A stretch of 6,373 nucleotides of DNA, taken from JAYRWN01 sp041917975 (GTDB taxonomy: Bacteria > Bacteroidota > Bacteroidia > Chitinophagales > Saprospiraceae). Position numbers and translations under genes: made by a program. Location: assembly GCA_041917975.1 (NCBI GenBank), contig JAYRWN010000311.1, positions 1 to 6,373 of the forward strand, in the 5' to 3' direction. Shown here one piece after another: positions 4,020-6,373 of the stretch (positions within the stretch are counted from its first letter, which is position 1; each line of letters opens with the position of its first letter). The notes under the pieces were generated by a model, which saw only the letters and a program-made list of their open reading frames with translations, was not told the DNA's origin and ran no database searches.

Positions 4020-6188
4020 ATGTCGTCCAACCATCTTTCCCGGCGCCGTTTTATTAACGTGGGTATACAGGGGTCTCTGACCAGCTTGACCATTCCATTT
4101 ATGGCTACCCACTGCACTTCTGCATCAGAGCCTAACAAAGTGAAAGGAGCCTGTTACCATGATTGCCCTGACACCTGTAGTTGGGAGATGGAAGTCGAGG
4201 ATGGTAAAATCAGATCCTTTAGCGCCAGTAAAAGTAATCCTTACACCAATGGCCGCTTGTGTGCTAAAATGGATGAGTTCCCCGCTCAAATCACTTTTCA
4301 TCCGGAGCGATTGCTGACCCCGTTAAAAAGGACAGGTGCTAAAGGGGAAGGCAAATTTGAACCGATAAGTTGGGAACAGGCGTTGAGTGAAGTCGCGACA
4401 AAATTACGAGCTATTATAAATACATATGGTGGAGAAGCCATCATGCCGTACAGTTATGCCGGAACGGAAGGACTCATCCAACATAGTGCGCTGAGCGACC
4501 GTTTTTTTGCTCACATAGGTGCTACCAAATTGGCCCGGACTATTTGCGGCGATGCTGCAGTCGCCGGCGTTATGGCAGTGAATGGACAGACTACCGGGGT
4601 ATTGCCCGAAGATATTGTTCACAGCCGTTATATTATTTTATGGGGTACCAACCCGATTAACTCAAACCCTCACCTATGGCCATTCATCCAACAGGCGCGC
4701 GCTAGAGGGAGTAAAGTTGTCGTGGTGGATCCTTTTAAATCCAGTGTGGCTAAAGAAGCCGACTGGCACATCCAATTATTGCCTGGCACGGATACCGCCC
4801 TGGCTTTGGCGCTGATGCAGGTCATCTTGACTGAAAACCTGGAAGATCAAGACTATATCGCCAAATATACCACCGGTATAGAAGCCTTACGCCAACATGT
4901 ACAAGCATACGCTCCAGAGGCCATGGCCTCCGTAATTGGTCTGAAGGCTGATGCTATTCGTCAATTAGCCCGGGAATACGCGACGACCTCACCGCCACTC
5001 ATCCGTGTGATGATCGCCTTAGAAAAACAGGCCAATGGGGCCAATGCGTTCAGAGCGGTAGCCATGCTGCCGGCTTTAATTGGTGCCTGGCAAAACCAGG
5101 GAGGTGGTCTCATGCACTTTACCTACGAACTGTTTGGCGAAGCCCTAAACTGGGAAAGCCTTACCATGGCTGAAAAAATGACTAAACCGGGTCTGCGTAC
5201 GGTGAATATGATCCAACTCGGTCAGGCGCTGACCAATCCGGAACTTCAGCCCGCCATCCAAGCGCTGATGGTCTATAACTCCAATCCTGCGGTCATCACC
5301 CCGCGCCAAAACCTTGTCCTGCAGGGATTGGCAAGGGAAGACCTCCTGACCATCGTCCTCGAACATTTTATGACCGATACCGCCAGGTTTGCCGATTACA
5401 TCTTCCCCGCTACAACCCAATTGGAGCATTGGGACCTGATGACGTCTTACGGTCAGCCGTATTTAAATCTTAACCAACCGGCTATTCCGCCTCTGGGAGA
5501 AACTAAATCCAACAGTGAGTTTTTTAGATTATTAGCGAAAGCCATGGGATTCCATGAGTCTTATTTTAGGGAAACCGATCTGGAGATCATCAAAAAAACC
5601 TTGCGCAGCGACCATCCGTATTTAAAAGGTATCACCTTTAACTCTCTACTTAAATCCGGTTGGGCTAAATTGCAATTGCCGGAGCCATGGATGCCCTTCG
5701 CCAGGGGAGGGTTTAAAACGCCATCCGGTAAATGTGAATTTTACAGCGCCACACTGGCTGCCAAAAACCAACCTGCTCTTCCGGTATTTCAACCGCGGTC
5801 TTACACGGTGGATTATTTAAAATCGTATCCCTTGCATTTACTCACCATCAAAGCCTCACTGCACTTTTTGAATACCAGCCATGCCAATAACCAAACCCTT
5901 TTGGCTAAAGAAGGTAGTCCACGCGTAGATATGCATGCAGAAGATGCTCAAGTCAGAGGAATCACTGACGGACAATCTGTCAAAATATATAATGACTATG
6001 GTACTGTATCCGTTCAGGTACGGATCAGTGACAAAGTCACTCCAGGTGTCTTGTGTATGCCCCAAGGTTATTGGAGAGAAGCATTTGCCGGAGGATCCAC
6101 CGCCAATGCACTAACCAACGATGCCTTGACTGATATGGGTGAGGGGTCGGCACTACAAGAATGCCGGGTGCAAGTAGAAGCCAGCTGA
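4020..6188 (+). CDS. Tat-exported molybdopterin oxidoreductase, DMSO-reductase superfamily, substrate unknown
   Basis: 722-residue enzyme expected to carry Mo- or W-bis-pyranopterin guanine dinucleotide and one [4Fe-4S] cluster, acting in the periplasm. The twin-arginine motif SRRRFIN (7-13) precedes a hydrophobic stretch. Cys32 is preceded by His, so a lipoprotein is not favoured. The cluster motif CYHDCPDTC gives Cys45, 49 and 53 (C-x3-C-x3-C), with GRLCAK supplying Cys81. FEPISWEQAL (113-122) opens the core. RTICGDAA (173-180) holds Cys176, my candidate metal ligand from its position. ILWGTNPINSNPH (206-218), VVVVDPF (233-239) and LLPGTDTALALALM (253-266) are typical pterin-binding segments, as are YNSNPAV (419-425) and FADYIFPAT (457-465). 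Residues ~600-720 form the C-terminal molydopterin-dinucleotide-binding domain (LLTIKASLHFLNTSHANN, 607-624). Start fixed by in-frame TAA 4008-4010. The CPDTC wording matches a broad uncharacterised group, not Nap, Fdh or Dms proper. No ferredoxin-like or membrane-anchor gene follows within 185 bases. Confidence 0.95.
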   Translation: MSSNHLSRRRFINVGIQGSLTSLTIPFMATHCTSASEPNKVKGACYHDCPDTCSWEMEVEDGKIRSFSASKSNPYTNGRLCAKMDEFPAQITFHPERLLTPLKRTGAKGEGKFEPISWEQALSEVATKLRAIINTYGGEAIMPYSYAGTEGLIQHSALSDRFFAHIGATKLARTICGDAAVAGVMAVNGQTTGVLPEDIVHSRYIILWGTNPINSNPHLWPFIQQARARGSKVVVVDPFKSSVAKEADWHIQLLPGTDTALALALMQVILTENLEDQDYIAKYTTGIEALRQHVQAYAPEAMASVIGLKADAIRQLAREYATTSPPLIRVMIALEKQANGANAFRAVAMLPALIGAWQNQGGGLMHFTYELFGEALNWESLTMAEKMTKPGLRTVNMIQLGQALTNPELQPAIQALMVYNSNPAVITPRQNLVLQGLAREDLLTIVLEHFMTDTARFADYIFPATTQLEHWDLMTSYGQPYLNLNQPAIPPLGETKSNSEFFRLLAKAMGFHESYFRETDLEIIKKTLRSDHPYLKGITFNSLLKSGWAKLQLPEPWMPFARGGFKTPSGKCEFYSATLAAKNQPALPVFQPRSYTVDYLKSYPLHLLTIKASLHFLNTSHANNQTLLAKEGSPRVDMHAEDAQVRGITDGQSVKIYNDYGTVSVQVRISDKVTPGVLCMPQGYWREAFAGGSTANALTNDALTDMGEGSALQECRVQVEAS

Positions 6189-6226
6189 GAACTCAGGTAA
6201 TTTCAGCCAGGGCATGTAAGAGTCCA

Positions 6227-6241
6227 CTTTTGTATCAAAAG
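6227..6241 (+). repeat. Dyad CTTTTG-TAT-CAAAAG
   Basis: Perfect 6-base arms (6227-6232, 6236-6241) around a 3-base centre, about 40 bases after the stop of the 722-residue enzyme. No T-run follows on either strand, so it is not a standard terminator. It has the same arm-3-arm geometry as the dyad at 3913-3929 but a different sequence, so one shared regulator is not implied. Its left arm contains the TTTG of a possible promoter. Confidence 0.4.
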
Positions 6242-6259
6242 AAGCGCAGCGTATATTGC
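6229..6259 (+). promoter_or_regulatory. Possible Bacteroidota promoter, TTTG-N19-TATATTGC
   Basis: TTTG at 6229-6232, a 19-base spacer, then TATATTGC at 6252-6259, which fits TAnnTTTG at four of six fixed positions. The spacing is the one expected for the primary sigma factor of this phylum. It points out of the window toward a gene whose start is not included. The -33 element lies inside the dyad at 6227-6241, where a bound repressor would block it. The match is moderate and could be chance. Confidence 0.3.
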
Positions 6260-6373
6260 AAAAATATTATCTTTTAACTGACCATAATTCTCATAACTTA
6301 ATCATTAATTCCGGTGCAGAAATTTGTTACAGATATAGTGCTAGTCCTGATATTTTCATTTTCGTTCATCACA

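Larger units (their letters stand above)
6189..6373 (+). other. Downstream noncoding stretch without a convincing gene
   Basis: A/T-rich tail of the window. There is no clear intrinsic terminator after the stop at 6186-6188. It contains the CTTTTG-TAT-CAAAAG dyad and an overlapping promoter-like pair of boxes described separately. No + strand frame of credible length begins here. On the - strand a frame open to the window edge ends at 6298; it is too short to call. Confidence 0.6.

Noticed and set aside
6227..6241. Dyad CTTTTG-TAT-CAAAAG as terminator of the 722-residue enzyme gene
   Set aside because: The stem is A/T-rich and no T-run follows on either strand, so an intrinsic terminator is not supported; an operator or promoter element fits better.
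6298..6369. Minus-strand frame open to the window edge, 23 codons from an internal ATG to TAA
   Set aside because: Could be the tail of a convergent gene, but the polar residues show no recognisable motif and a frame this short is common by chance. The sequence beyond 6373 would decide it.
1..6373. CRISPR array, insertion sequence, phage or toxin-antitoxin system
   Set aside because: No regularly spaced repeats, transposase motifs, terminal inverted repeats with target duplication, or paired small genes were seen. Gene content is metabolic throughout.

Overview
This window reads as chromosomal DNA from a member of the Bacteroidota, possibly a saprospiral or cytophagal relative. That placement is inference. 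It rests on starts without Shine-Dalgarno sequences, A/T-rich leaders, promoter-like elements of the TTTG-N19-TAnnTTTG type, and protein wording typical of that phylum (for example GAGNDVIPL in the XdhC protein). All four clear genes are on the + strand, and all concern molybdenum enzymes.

Layout. Bases 1-176 hold the last 57 codons of a [2Fe-2S] subunit of the xanthine-oxidase family (isoquinoline 1-oxidoreductase alpha type). After 47 bases comes its 772-residue Tat-exported molybdopterin subunit (IorB type, 224-2542). After 26 bases, which contain a small hairpin, comes an XdhC/CoxI-family maturation factor (2569-3699). These three form one likely operon: electron-transfer subunit, catalytic subunit, and the factor that prepares the sulfurated molybdenum cofactor. 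A 320-base A/T-rich intergenic region follows (3700-4019). It holds several inverted and direct repeats, a possible 29-codon membrane peptide ORF, and probably the promoter and leader of the next gene. The fourth gene (4020-6188) encodes a 722-residue Tat-exported oxidoreductase of the other major molybdoenzyme class, the DMSO-reductase superfamily, with an N-terminal [4Fe-4S] motif. The final 185 bases hold no convincing gene but do hold a perfect dyad and a promoter-like pair of boxes pointing out of the window.

How the genes fit together. The first three genes should yield a periplasmic hydroxylase acting on an aldehyde or N-heterocycle. The substrate cannot be read from sequence. The fourth gene uses a different cofactor form (bis-pyranopterin guanine dinucleotide), so it is not expected to need XdhC. 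It lies behind its own intergenic control region and is best read as a separate transcription unit. No partner electron-transfer subunit for it is visible in the window.

The protein-coding part is ordinary in family terms. The parts that most deserve a second look are the 3700-4019 control region, where a near-identical leader element occurs twice, each time at a potential start codon, and the orphan status of the 722-residue enzyme.
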